Shown here in pieces: positions 20,611 through 31,571 of a stretch of 53,591 nucleotides of DNA (positions within the stretch are counted from its first letter, which is position 1; the number at the start of each line of letters is the position of its first letter). Made by a program: the position numbers and the translations under genes. The notes beneath the pieces were generated by a model. It was given only the letters and a program-made list of their open reading frames with translations. It was not told the DNA's origin and did no database searches. Source of the DNA: Acidobacteriaceae bacterium (GTDB taxonomy: Bacteria > Acidobacteriota > Terriglobia > Terriglobales > Acidobacteriaceae); contig JARLFY010000032.1 in NCBI GenBank assembly GCA_031296325.1, forward strand, positions 1 to 53,591, in the 5' to 3' direction.

Positions 20611-21651
20611 CTACTTCGCTGGGCCGCGTCTCACCCGACCGCCCGGCTTGGCTCCACTGCGGCGCGGAAAGCTCGGCTTCTTTTTCACCGGAGCCTTCAA
20701 CATGGAGAACTCCGGCGTCTTCTTCTTCGGCACAACCTTCTTGCCCTTGGCCACGCGTCCCAACGCCATTACCTCACCCGGCGTCAGCTCGCGGAACTCC
20801 CCGGGAGGTACATCCAGCCGCAGCGCGCCATACCCGATGCGGCGAATCTTCTCCACATGGTTGCCAATCTCCTCGAACATCTTGCGCAACTGGCGATTCC
20901 GGCCCTCGGTCAGCGTCACCTCGTACCAGGGATTGTCTCCCCCGCGCACCAGCTCGACCCGTGCCGGAGCCGTAACGATGCGATCGCGCCGTCCCGCCCG
21001 CACCTCGTCCAGCCGTCCGCGGTCGATCACAATTCCCCGGCGAATCTGCTCCAACCCTGCCGCCGGAGGAACCCCGCTCACCTTCACCAGATAGGTCTTC
21101 TCCACGCCCGCCGCAGCCTTCGATAGAGCATTGGCCAGTTCGCCGTCGTTGGTCATCAACAAAAGCCCTTCGGAGAGATAGTCCAGCCGCCCCACCGGAT
21201 ACAGCCGCACACGATCCCCATGCGGCCCAGCCTTGGGCTTCTCCATCAAGTCCATAACCGTCGGCCGCCGCTCCGGATCGTTCAGCGTGGTCACATACCC
21301 GCGCGGCTTGTTCAGCATGTAGTAGCGTTGCTGCTCCGGCCCCTTCAGCAGCTTCCCATCCACGCGGATGTGGTCACGCGTAGGGTCGTGCTTAGTTCCA
21401 AGCTCGGAGACAATCTTTCCGTTGACCTGCACACGCCCGGCCAGAATGATCTCCTCAGCCTTGCGCCGACTGGCAACCCCCGCTGCAGCCAGAATCTTCT
21501 GTAGCCGCTCGCCCTTACCCTCGACGTCCTCAACCGGCGGCTTGGCTCCCGCCACGGCCTTCACAGCTACGACCTTCGCCTCGTTCACGCCAGCATCAGC
21601 ACTCTTCGCCGAATCCAACTCGGCCTCGTTCTTCTTAATTATCTTCGTCAT
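20611..21651 (-). CDS. rluB: rRNA pseudouridine synthase, RsuA/RluB/E/F family
   Basis: Isomerises a specific uridine in rRNA. The 346-residue protein has an N-terminal Lys/Ala-rich extension (about 1-45), then an S4 RNA-binding domain (RLQKILAAAGVASRRKAEEI). The catalytic domain follows, with YYMLNKPRGYVTTLND, the catalytic-Asp segment YPVGRLDYLSEGLLLMTNDG, and EGRNRQLRKMFEEIG. A strongly basic C-terminal tail of about 50 residues (KKKTPEF, PVKKKPSFPRRSGAKPGG) is extra. It is a single gene, between repeat-rich gaps. RluB is the closest subtype by pattern, but the subfamily assignment is tentative. Confidence 0.9.
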   Translation of the reverse strand: MTKIIKKNEAELDSAKSADAGVNEAKVVAVKAVAGAKPPVEDVEGKGERLQKILAAAGVASRRKAEEIILAGRVQVNGKIVSELGTKHDPTRDHIRVDGKLLKGPEQQRYYMLNKPRGYVTTLNDPERRPTVMDLMEKPKAGPHGDRVRLYPVGRLDYLSEGLLLMTNDGELANALSKAAAGVEKTYLVKVSGVPPAAGLEQIRRGIVIDRGRLDEVRAGRRDRIVTAPARVELVRGGDNPWYEVTLTEGRNRQLRKMFEEIGNHVEKIRRIGYGALRLDVPPGEFRELTPGEVMALGRVAKGKKVVPKKKTPEFSMLKAPVKKKPSFPRRSGAKPGGRVRRGPAK

Positions 21652-21864
21652 CCCTGCCTCATTCTTCCGACCGCGGATCAGCTCATCGCAGTCGCAACCA
21701 CTTCAAGTAGCCATCAAAAACGGCCCTACTCCATTAGACCACCTTCGGAATAGCTGCGCTCCGATAATTCATCGCACGGAAGGGCACACGTTTACGTGTG
21801 CCGAATCATGCCCCTTATAAAATTTTGTGTTCTGGATCGCGCGGCGATCCAGAACGCAAAAACC

Positions 21865-22209
21865 CTATCCCGGAGGCCAATGCATCGCGCGCCCGCCCAG
21901 CAGATGCAGATGCAGATGATCAACCGTCTGCCCACCGTCCACGCCAGTATTGATGACGACGCGATAACCCTTCGCCAGTCCCGCCTCGCGCGCCACCTCG
22001 GCGGCCTTGGCCATCAGGTATCCCAGCAGCTCCGTCTGCTCCGGCGCGATCTCCGCCAGCGAGGCGATATGCTGCTTGGGAACCAGCAGAACATGCGTCG
22101 GAGCCTGCGCGTTCAGGTCCGCAAAGCACAGATAAAGCTCATCCTCGGCAATCCGTTTTGCCGGAATGCGGCCATCGACAATCTTGCAGAAAACACAATC
22201 GGAACCCAT
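21865..22209 (-). CDS. hinT: HIT-family nucleotide-binding protein (HinT-like)
   Basis: Small purine nucleoside phosphoramidase-type protein. The 114 residues begin [19 protein letters not shown] and end with the histidine triad [19 protein letters not shown]. Other conserved parts are [18 protein letters not shown] and [17 protein letters not shown] use the ATG at 22209, with GAGG eight bases upstream, rather than the GTG at 22218. It diverges from gyrA, with 91 bp between the starts. Confidence 0.94.
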   Translation of the reverse strand: MGSDCVFCKIVDGRIPAKRIAEDELYLCFADLNAQAPTHVLLVPKQHIASLAEIAPEQTELLGYLMAKAAEVAREAGLAKGYRVVINTGVDGGQTVDHLHLHLLGGRAMHWPPG

Positions 22210-22281
22210 CCGCCCCACCTCACAAAACCACTCCAGAAGATTCTACCGCCGAAGCTCTCTCCTTCGTGCCGCTGGAACGCC

Positions 22282-22287
22282 TATAAT
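22282..22287 (+). promoter_or_regulatory. Candidate -10 element of gyrA
   Basis: A perfect TATAAT lies 13 bases before the gyrA ATG, which would give a very short leader. No TTGACA-like -35 is at the right distance, so this is tentative. Confidence 0.35.
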
Positions 22288-22300
22288 AGAGCTATCTATT

Positions 22301-25291
<2,991 letters not shown>

Positions 25292-25313
25292 GCAGCGTAC
25301 CCCAACTTCCACA

Positions 25314-25372
25314 GACATGGGTGCCCCATCTTCGTGACGGTAAGACCGTCGCGAAGATGGGGCACCCATGTC
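25314..25372. repeat. Long hairpin with repeat B arms after gyrA
   Basis: GACATGGGTGCCCCATCTTC G (25314-25334) pairs perfectly with its complement at 25352-25372 (21 pairs). A T-G wobble and GACGGT/ACCGTC extend the stem to a three-base AAG loop. The arm GGGTGCCCCAT is shared with repeat B copies in mfd and upstream of arsC. It starts 23 bp after the gyrA stop and could act as a terminator in both directions, although no T-run is present. Confidence 0.85.
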
Positions 25373-25419
25373 GATCGCGACAGGCACAAGATCCCCGCAA
25401 GCTTTTTCTGCGAATCTCA

Positions 25420-25441
25420 CCGCAAAACAGCGTGTCAAGCC
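25420..25441 (+). repeat. Short shared motif CGCAAAA-n-TGTCAAG
   Basis: CGCAAAACAGCGTGTCAAGC here resembles CGCAAAAAACATGTCAAGAC at 44460-44479. Both lie in intergenic sequence and both continue into C-rich then AT-rich DNA. This is a possible third dispersed element, with only two copies seen. Confidence 0.35.
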
Positions 25442-25515
25442 CCCAGCCCGCGCAAACGTCGTTCAACAGAAACAAAAAATCCAGTTACCCAATAAAAACA
25501 CATGGCGTTTTTCGG

Positions 25516-26217
25516 TCAGCGCGTTCTGCGCTGTAGTCCGGCAAACGCTCCGCCCAGCACGGAGAACAGCATCACAATCGCCGAGCCGAAGGCAAAGTAG
25601 AAGAGCACGATTCCGGCGCGAAACTCCGGGCTACTCAGTAGCTGCAACTTGTCGGGAGACATTGACGAAGCCGACCGCTGCGCGACCTGCTGCAAGAGCG
25701 TCGTAAGATTCGCGTCGAAGCCAACCATCGAGTGCAGTGCGAATCGCGCCACAAGCCCCGCCCCGGCCAGCGCGACGCACATCTCCAGCGCCGTACACAG
25801 CCCTACCACTACGCCAAGCCGCGCTCCCACGCGCACGTCGATCCACGCCGCAGGCTTGCGCATCTTGTAGAAGCTCAGCGTAATCAGCGGTGCGCTCATG
25901 ATCCACAGCAGGCAGGGAAGAAACAGCAGATCGACCCGAATCGACGCTACTCCGAGCAGCGCGCCCACCGCAGAGACTGCAAGAGCGCAGCGAATCGCCG
26001 TCTTCCACTCCACTCGCCGCGGATTCGGCGGCGGCACAGCGCCCGTGCTGGCCTCGCCGGACGCGCTGATAACGCCGCTCGGCTGATCTCCGCCGGTCTC
26101 AACCGACTGATTCTCCAACGCCAGACTCAGTTGCGGAGCACCGCACTGCGGACAGAACGGCGACTCGCCGCTGTCCTCCGGCAACTCGCACCCACATCGA
26201 TGACAAAACTCCTGCAT
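25516..26217 (-). CDS. Zinc-ribbon integral membrane protein of unknown function
   Basis: The ATG at 26217 gives 233 residues starting [18 protein letters not shown]. The N-terminal zinc ribbon has two CxxC knuckles (CHRCGC and CPQCGAP). A flexible Ser/Gly/Pro linker (about 40-70) is followed by four probable membrane helices: [60 protein letters not shown] and [20 protein letters not shown]. Zinc-ribbon plus multi-helix proteins of this kind are widespread and uncharacterised. It is convergent with gyrA and divergent from rplS. I do not assign a function. Confidence 0.75.
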   Translation of the reverse strand: MQEFCHRCGCELPEDSGESPFCPQCGAPQLSLALENQSVETGGDQPSGVISASGEASTGAVPPPNPRRVEWKTAIRCALAVSAVGALLGVASIRVDLLFLPCLLWIMSAPLITLSFYKMRKPAAWIDVRVGARLGVVVGLCTALEMCVALAGAGLVARFALHSMVGFDANLTTLLQQVAQRSASSMSPDKLQLLSSPEFRAGIVLFYFAFGSAIVMLFSVLGGAFAGLQRRTR

Positions 26218-26352
26218 ACCTACGAAGCTACCCCACTCCAACCGCGCGAGCAAGCCTCTCGCACGCAAATGCTCCGCCTCTGGAGTTGCAGGCCCCATCC
26301 TCGTCCGTTTTCGTGTAAACTAGGAATTCGAGTCTTGAACAGGAAATCATCT

Positions 26353-26709
26353 ATGTCTATTCATCCGATTATGCAGAAGCTGGCCGCCAAATTTGAGCGG
26401 ACCGACCACCCCTCCTTCGCCCCCGGCGACACCGTACGCGTTCAGGTCAAGATCCGCGAAGGCGAAAAAGAGCGTCTCCAAGCCTTTGAGGGTATGGTTA
26501 TCGCATCACGCAAGGGACCGCAGGGTACTTTTACTGTGCGCAAGATGAGCTTCGGCCAGGGCGTCGAGCGCATCTTCCCATACAACTCCAAGGTCATCGA
26601 CAAGGTCGAGAAGCTGCGCTCCTACGAGGTTCGCCGCTCCAAGCTCTTCTATCTGCGCGGACTGCGTGGCAAGGCTGCCCGTCTGCAAGAAGTCGCCCGC
26701 GCCTCCTAA
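26353..26709 (+). CDS. rplS: Ribosomal protein bL19
   Basis: Protein of the large subunit near the 30S interface. The 118 residues show [59 protein letters not shown] and [20 protein letters not shown], a standard L19. AGGAAA precedes the ATG at 26353. The usual neighbours (rpsP, rimM, trmD) are absent; it stands alone with its own terminator. Confidence 0.97.
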   Translation: MSIHPIMQKLAAKFERTDHPSFAPGDTVRVQVKIREGEKERLQAFEGMVIASRKGPQGTFTVRKMSFGQGVERIFPYNSKVIDKVEKLRSYEVRRSKLFYLRGLRGKAARLQEVARAS

Positions 26710-26733
26710 GTTTTCTCTGGCTCTTTATCCCGA

Positions 26734-26780
26734 GTCGTCCACCCTGCCGCCAGCATCTGGCCGCCAAGGTGGACGACTTT
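26734..26780 (+). terminator. Intrinsic terminator after rplS
   Basis: GTCGTCCACC (26734-26743) pairs with GGTGGACGAC (26768-26777), ten perfect pairs with a GC-rich loop, followed by TTT. It lies between convergent rplS and rapZ. Confidence 0.75.
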
Positions 26781-26824
26781 GTGTTGCGCAAACAGAGCCC
26801 TGCCATTTTGTCACAGTGAGAGGT

Positions 26825-27784
26825 TCAGCGCGGCATATCGCGATGGCTGGACTTTACGCGATAGCCCTCTGCCTGTAGCCGTTTCTTCATCTCCTCGGCG
26901 ATGAAGACCGAGCGATGTTGTCCTCCGGTGCATCCAAACGCAACCGTCAGATAGCTCTTGCCCTCTTCGATGTAGTGCGGCAACAGAAACTTCAACATGT
27001 CCGTCGCCTTGTCGAGGAACTCCAGCGTCTGGGGAAACTGGCGGATGTACTTGGCCACCTTGGGATGCTTCCCGGTGAGCTTGCGATACTCCGGCACAAA
27101 GTGAGGGTTGGGCAGAAAGCGCACATCGAAGACCAGATCGGCGTCGGTCGGCACGCCGTTCTTGAAGCCGAAGCTGGTCGCCGAGATCGTCAGTTCGCGA
27201 TCCCCCACTCCCTGTTCAAACTGGGCGATGATATGCGCGCGCAGCTCATGTACGTTGAACTTCGTCGTATCCAGCACAACGTCGGCGACGTTGCGAACCG
27301 GATCCAGCCGCTTGCGTTCGGCGCGAATCCCATGCACCACGGAGACTCCGTGGCCCATCGGATGCGGTCGTCTGGTCTCGGAGAAGCGGCGAACCAGCGC
27401 GTCCTCACTGGCCTCCAGAAAGACCACGCGCGTCGGCAGAATCTTGCGGACCTTCTTTAGAATCGCCGGAAAACGATCCAGCCGGATTCCCTCGCGCACG
27501 TCAACCACCAGCGCGGCGCGTTCAATCTCCGTCGACTGGCAGACCAGATCGGCGAAGCGCGGAACCAGTTCCAGCGGAAGATTGTCCACCGAGTAGTAGC
27601 CAAGATCCTCGAAGGCCTTCAACGCCGAACCCTTGCCCGATCCCGACATTCCAGTCAGAATCACCAACTTGCCGTCCTCGGCATGGTTGGATGCGGCGGG
27701 CTTGGTTGAGGCTGACTTGGTTGCTGCGTGGGTGCTCTGCTCGTCAGGGTTCTTTACCGTCTTCACAACGCGCTTCGGGGCCAT
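26825..27784 (-). CDS. rapZ: RNase adapter protein RapZ (YvcJ family)
   Basis: Nucleotide-binding adapter that in enterobacteria guides RNase E to the GlmZ sRNA. The 319 residues start with a Lys/Ala/Ser-rich N-terminal extension of about 38 residues, then Walker A ILTGMSGSGKGSALKAFED. Further motifs are YSVDNLPLELV, FLEASEDALVRRFSETRRPH and the C-terminal AFGCTGGQHRSVFIAEE, all typical of the family. It is downstream of hpf and rpoN on the same strand, as in the conserved rpoN-hpf-ptsN-rapZ order, but ptsN is missing and a 359-bp repeat-bearing gap takes its place. Confidence 0.94.
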   Translation of the reverse strand: MAPKRVVKTVKNPDEQSTHAATKSASTKPAASNHAEDGKLVILTGMSGSGKGSALKAFEDLGYYSVDNLPLELVPRFADLVCQSTEIERAALVVDVREGIRLDRFPAILKKVRKILPTRVVFLEASEDALVRRFSETRRPHPMGHGVSVVHGIRAERKRLDPVRNVADVVLDTTKFNVHELRAHIIAQFEQGVGDRELTISATSFGFKNGVPTDADLVFDVRFLPNPHFVPEYRKLTGKHPKVAKYIRQFPQTLEFLDKATDMLKFLLPHYIEEGKSYLTVAFGCTGGQHRSVFIAEEMKKRLQAEGYRVKSSHRDMPR

Positions 27785-27888
27785 GGTGAAATCCTAGCAC
27801 CTCGCGAAATAATCTTCGCAATTGAATTGCGACTTATGCCGCCACAGAGAGGTTTGTAATAGAGGGAACTACAGAGAAGAAAGCGCAT

Positions 27889-27968
27889 TTTCACTATTGC
27901 TATAGAGAACTAAGGTTTGTCATCCTGTCCCGAACAAAGGGAAGGGGAGGGATCTCCGTATCTCGCTC
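27889..27968 (+). repeat. Repeat A copy (leader type 2)
   Basis: GCATTTTCACTATTGCTATA, then GAGAACTAAGGTTTGTCATC, then CTGTCCCGAAC and GGGATCTCCGTAT. It matches the leader and core order of the copy between yidC and jag. Confidence 0.7.
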
Positions 27969-28093
27969 GCTTCGCGACACACTACAAGTGAAGATGCTCT
28001 TAAGACGCCCTGACCGAATGAAACGATCTTGCGTTTGTCTTGCAGGAAATGCTATTTCACGCCAGAGGAGATTTATATTCTTCCGTAAAATAT

Positions 28094-28134
28094 TTCAGGC
28101 CGGACTGCCCCGAGAGGAGGCAGCCCGGCCTGAA
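28094..28134 (-). terminator. Intrinsic terminator of hpf
   Basis: TTCAGGCCGGACTGCC and GGCAGCCCGGCCTGAA form a 16-pair stem (one G-U on the RNA) with a nine-base loop. On the minus strand ATATTTT follows. It starts ten bases after the hpf stop. Confidence 0.8.
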
Positions 28135-28143
28135 TCCATGCTT

Positions 28144-28506
28144 CTACGTCAGTTCTGGTTCTTCTTCCTCAATGGCCTCCAAAACCTCTACTCCTGCCTC
28201 ACCCACCCGCGGATGGCGCGTAATTGTGGACGACCGCTGATTCTGCCGGATCGCCTGCTGCTCCAGCTTGGCCAGAGCGTCATGCAGAGCCGTTGTCATC
28301 TCTTCGGACTCACAGGTGGCGACCATGCTCTGGCTTCCCTGCTTCACCGTGACGTCGGCGATCATGCGGTACTTGTCGACGGTCAGAATGACCTTTGCGC
28401 TGGCCCCTTCGCCGACGATCTTCTTGACCCGCTTCAGCCCTGCTTCGGCAAGATCCTTGTACTTTTGTGTGACAACTACTTGTCTTCCCGTGTACTCAAT
28501 GACCAT
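28144..28506 (-). CDS. hpf: Ribosome hibernation-promoting factor (short HPF/YfiA family)
   Basis: Binds the 30S subunit and silences ribosomes in stationary phase. The 120 residues include the N-terminal beta strand EYTGRQVVVTQKYKDLAEAG, VDKYRMIADVTVKQG and the long helix MTTALHDALAKLEQQAIRQN. A Glu-rich tail (EAIEEEEPELT) follows. The long-form dimerisation domain is absent. GAGGTGAG precedes the ATG at 28506. It is between rpoN and rapZ on the same strand with 190 bp to rpoN, so it may also have its own promoter. Confidence 0.92.
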   Translation of the reverse strand: MVIEYTGRQVVVTQKYKDLAEAGLKRVKKIVGEGASAKVILTVDKYRMIADVTVKQGSQSMVATCESEEMTTALHDALAKLEQQAIRQNQRSSTITRHPRVGEAGVEVLEAIEEEEPELT

Positions 28507-28697
28507 TTGCTCACCTCATCTAGTTCTTTCAACGTGGTTAACTACCTTCAGCCTGAACTCTCCAAATTGAGATCTCCGGCTTCATCGTTCTACGGGATGC
28601 GTCTCTGCTTCTTCCTCCACCTTGTTGCCTTCAACAGCGTCCAATACGCTCATCGCATCAACGCATGCGGAATAGTAGCAGCGTATGCGGTAAATTA

Positions 28698-30428
28698 TCA
28701 ACGCACCCGACGCTGATGCGTACTGGGAATCTGCATATCTTCGCGATACTTGGCCACCGTGCGGCGGGTTACGCGAATTCCTTGTTTCTGCAACTCAGCC
28801 GCGAGATGGTCGTCGGTCATAGGCTTGCTCGGGTCCTCGTCCTCAATCAGCTTCTTCACGCGACGCTTGAGCAGCACCAGCGGCAGATCGCCGCCCTCCG
28901 GCCCGTTGACTCCCTCGGTAAAGAAGTAGCGCAGTTCATAGACGCCCTGCGCTGTGTGGACATACTTGTTGGCCACGGCGCGGCTCACCGTCGAGGGATG
29001 AACCCCAATCTCTTCGGCCACCTCCTTGATCATCATCGGCTTCAGGCTCTGCTCGCCGTTCTCCAAAAACTCCACCTGACGACGCACAATCACCTCGCAG
29101 GTTCGCAGAATCGTGTTCTTCCTCTGCTCGATGTTGCGCAGCAGTTGGATCGCCGACTTGTATCGCTCCTTGACGTACTCGCGCACGTCCTTCTCCGTCT
29201 GCTTCTCGCGCAGCATCTTGCGATAGGCGCGACTTAGCCGCAGCGCTGGCATGTCCTCCTCGTTCATCACCACGACATACTCCCCGTCGCGCTTGACGAA
29301 GGCCACATCAGGCTCGATCAGTCGCGTCTCGCTCACGTTGTAGCGCTGTCCGGGGCGCGGATCGAGGGTGCGGATCAACTCCACCGCCGCATGTACCTGT
29401 TCCGCGCTGCATCCGCAACTGTGGGTCAGCTCGCGCATATCCTTCTTCTGCAACAGGGCCAGATGATTTGCAATGATGCGGATGGCCACTTCAAAGAGAT
29501 CGTCGGCCACGCCAGCGCTCTGAACGCCCTGGCTCGCCTCCTGCCCCTGCGGAAGTGAATGGGAGAGCGCAGCCGTTTCCTTGGCTGCGTCCAAGGCTGA
29601 CTCGTCCGACGGCTCCTGACTCGCCCGCGCCTGCGCACGCTTCAACACCAGCACCGCCTCGCGCCTCTGGGCCGCAATCTGAATCATCAGACACTCGCGC
29701 AGATCGCGCGCGCCAACCCCCAGAGGATCCAGATTATTGACGATCGCGCAGGCCTGCTGCACCGTCTTCAGCGCGGCAGCGTAGTGCGGAGAGTTCTTCT
29801 CCGAGTCCTGCGCAAGCTCATCGTTTGCAGATTCCTCTCCGATGACCGCAAGCCCAGCCTTTGCAGGCTCATTCGCCAACGTACCGCTGTCTTCCCCGAG
29901 CAGCGCCTCTACCAGTTCCTCGTCGGTCGCCGTCAGGTAGCCATCGGGATTCAGATTGCCGACCACCAGATCGGCTGCCAGACGCACTTCGGGGGTCAGC
30001 GTCATCGAGCCAAGCTGCCACTCCAGATGATCGGTCAGCGTACTGGGCTGCGACAGGAAGTTCTCGAACGAGGGCCGATCGTACTCCTCAAAGTTGGACG
30101 AGGTGCGGAAGCCCGGATCTAAATAATCCTGAAAATAACTGCCAAAGTCGATCTCGTCGAAGGGATCCTTGGCATCCTTCTCCACCCTCTCATTGGTACT
30201 CACAACCTCCTCGGCAGATCTTTCGCGATCCCCCTCGCGCCCCGCCAACTCCTCGATCGAGACGGAGGAGTCCTCAATCTCTTCGAGCACGGGATTCTCC
30301 ACCATCTCGGTGTTGATCATCTCCTTCAACTCGAGTTTGTTCAGCGCCAGAACGCTGACCATCTGCACCAACCCGGGGGTCAGAATCTGGCGCTGCGAGA
30401 CTCTCAAATTTAGCTTCGGCTGTAGCAA
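28698..30428 (-). CDS. rpoN: RNA polymerase sigma-54 factor
   Basis: Alternative sigma factor recognising -24/-12 promoters and requiring AAA+ activators. I use the TTG at 30428 (MLQPKLNLRVSQRQILTPGL), with GAGGT a few bases upstream. Region I is present (LNKLELKEMINTEMVENPVLEE). The core-binding part includes LAADLVVGNLNPDGYLTATD and NLDPLGVGARDLRECLMIQ. The DNA-binding part has VAEEIGVHPSTVSRAVANKY and ends with the RpoN box TRRTVAKYREDMQIPSTHQ. At 576 residues it is longer than usual (about 480); the extra residues are acidic or Ala/Ser-rich linkers around 55-85 and 270-310. lptB lies upstream on the same strand. Confidence 0.96.
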   Translation of the reverse strand: MLQPKLNLRVSQRQILTPGLVQMVSVLALNKLELKEMINTEMVENPVLEEIEDSSVSIEELAGREGDRERSAEEVVSTNERVEKDAKDPFDEIDFGSYFQDYLDPGFRTSSNFEEYDRPSFENFLSQPSTLTDHLEWQLGSMTLTPEVRLAADLVVGNLNPDGYLTATDEELVEALLGEDSGTLANEPAKAGLAVIGEESANDELAQDSEKNSPHYAAALKTVQQACAIVNNLDPLGVGARDLRECLMIQIAAQRREAVLVLKRAQARASQEPSDESALDAAKETAALSHSLPQGQEASQGVQSAGVADDLFEVAIRIIANHLALLQKKDMRELTHSCGCSAEQVHAAVELIRTLDPRPGQRYNVSETRLIEPDVAFVKRDGEYVVVMNEEDMPALRLSRAYRKMLREKQTEKDVREYVKERYKSAIQLLRNIEQRKNTILRTCEVIVRRQVEFLENGEQSLKPMMIKEVAEEIGVHPSTVSRAVANKYVHTAQGVYELRYFFTEGVNGPEGGDLPLVLLKRRVKKLIEDEDPSKPMTDDHLAAELQKQGIRVTRRTVAKYREDMQIPSTHQRRVR

Positions 30429-30833
30429 TCCTTCTACCTCATCCTGCTCAAGTGCTTCACGCCGTCTCGCGCGAAGGTGTCTAAATCGCCGTTCTGTTCT
30501 CCCAACTCCGTCTGCTTAAAATTGAGGAGCGTGGCCACAGTCTACACGCCGCCAGAGAATCGTGCAGCAGGCAAAACTCACGGTCAGCAAAGAAGCAAAT
30601 TCATCCTCTCACCATCGCAGAGCGACTGCCCGCAGACAATACCACATTGGATGCAACGACTCCGTATGAGGACGTAAGCACTGCCAAATTCTTCAAAGCC
30701 TCTCCCCCTGCTACAGAGAAACATTCAGGCTTTTGCTGAAGCGCTATAGACCGATTTGTTTGTCTTTCCGTAGCGAAGCGAAGGAATCCGCTTTTGCTGG
30801 CTCCACATGGAGCGACGCCATCACCGAAAATTT
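30429..30833. other. rpoN-lptB gap with a repeat A copy
   Basis: A 405-bp gap within the minus-strand lpt-rpoN block. It holds a repeat A copy at 30744-30797 and otherwise no gene; short frames are not supported. No clear terminator follows lptB. The gap probably carries an rpoN promoter, which I cannot place. Confidence 0.5.
30744..30797 (+). repeat. Repeat A copy (leader type 1)
   Basis: CTATAGACCGATTTGTTTGT then CTTTCCGTAGCGAAGCGAAG and GAATCCGCTTTTGCT. It closely matches 20201-20228 plus the core. Confidence 0.8.
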
Positions 30834-31571
30834 TTAGTCCATCGAGAACTTATCGCCCAGATAGACCTTCCGCACCTCGGGATCGCGCCCCAACTCGCCC
30901 GGAGTTCCTGCGCGAAAGATCTTGCCCTCGTTGATGATGTACGCGCGATCGGTCACAGACAGCGTCTCGCGCACATTATGATCGGTGATCAGAACTCCGA
31001 TCCCGTTCTTCTTCAGCCCGAAGATAATCTCTTGCAACTCCAGCACAGCAATCGGATCAATCCCGGAAAACGGTTCGTCGAGCAGGATGAAGGCCGGCTC
31101 AATGGCCAGACAGCGCGCAATCTCCACGCGTCGCCGCTCGCCTCCGCTCAGCGCATAGCCCATCGTCATGCGCACATGGCCCAGACTCAACTGCTCAATC
31201 AGCCTCTCGGTGCGCGTTCGCCGACTCTCTCGACTCAGCGACTGCGCCTCCAGCACCGCCAAAATGTTCTCCTCCACCGTCAATCGGCGAAAGATCGAAG
31301 GCTCCTGCGGCAGGTAGCTGATGCCGTACTCGCGCGCGCGCAGATACATCGGCAACCGGGTAATGTCTTCGCCATCCACCAACACCCGTCCCGTATCGGG
31401 ACGCACCAGTCCGACGATCATGTAGAAGCTGGTCGTCTTGCCCGCGCCATTCGGCCCCAGCAGGCCCACCACCTCGCCCTGCTCAATCTGCACACTGACG
31501 CCGCGCACCACCTGCCGTCCGGCGTAGGTCTTGCCAATCTCTTCGGTCTCCAGCGTTCGTATCGCGCTCAA
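30834..31571 (-). CDS. lptB: LPS export ABC transporter ATPase LptB
   Basis: Powers extraction of lipopolysaccharide from the inner membrane with LptFG (not in this window). The 245 residues have Walker [17 protein letters not shown], the Q-loop [12 protein letters not shown], the signature [16 protein letters not shown], and Walker [14 protein letters not shown]. This is the LptB pattern. The TTG start at 31571 overlaps the TGA of the upstream LptC/LptA-like gene by four bases (TTGA), so translation is coupled. Confidence 0.95.
   Translation of the reverse strand: MSAIRTLETEEIGKTYAGRQVVRGVSVQIEQGEVVGLLGPNGAGKTTSFYMIVGLVRPDTGRVLVDGEDITRLPMYLRAREYGISYLPQEPSIFRRLTVEENILAVLEAQSLSRESRRTRTERLIEQLSLGHVRMTMGYALSGGERRRVEIARCLAIEPAFILLDEPFSGIDPIAVLELQEIIFGLKKNGIGVLITDHNVRETLSVTDRAYIINEGKIFRAGTPGELGRDPEVRKVYLGDKFSMD

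Larger units (their letters stand above)
27785..28143. other. rapZ-hpf gap: repeat A copy plus hpf terminator, no ptsN
   Basis: The 359-bp gap contains a repeat A copy with leader type 2 (CATTTTCACTATTGCTATAG then TTTGTCATCCTGTCCCGAAC, 27889-27965) and the terminator of hpf at 28094-28134. I see no remnant of a PTS EIIA-like (ptsN) gene, which is the usual occupant of this position. Confidence 0.6.
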
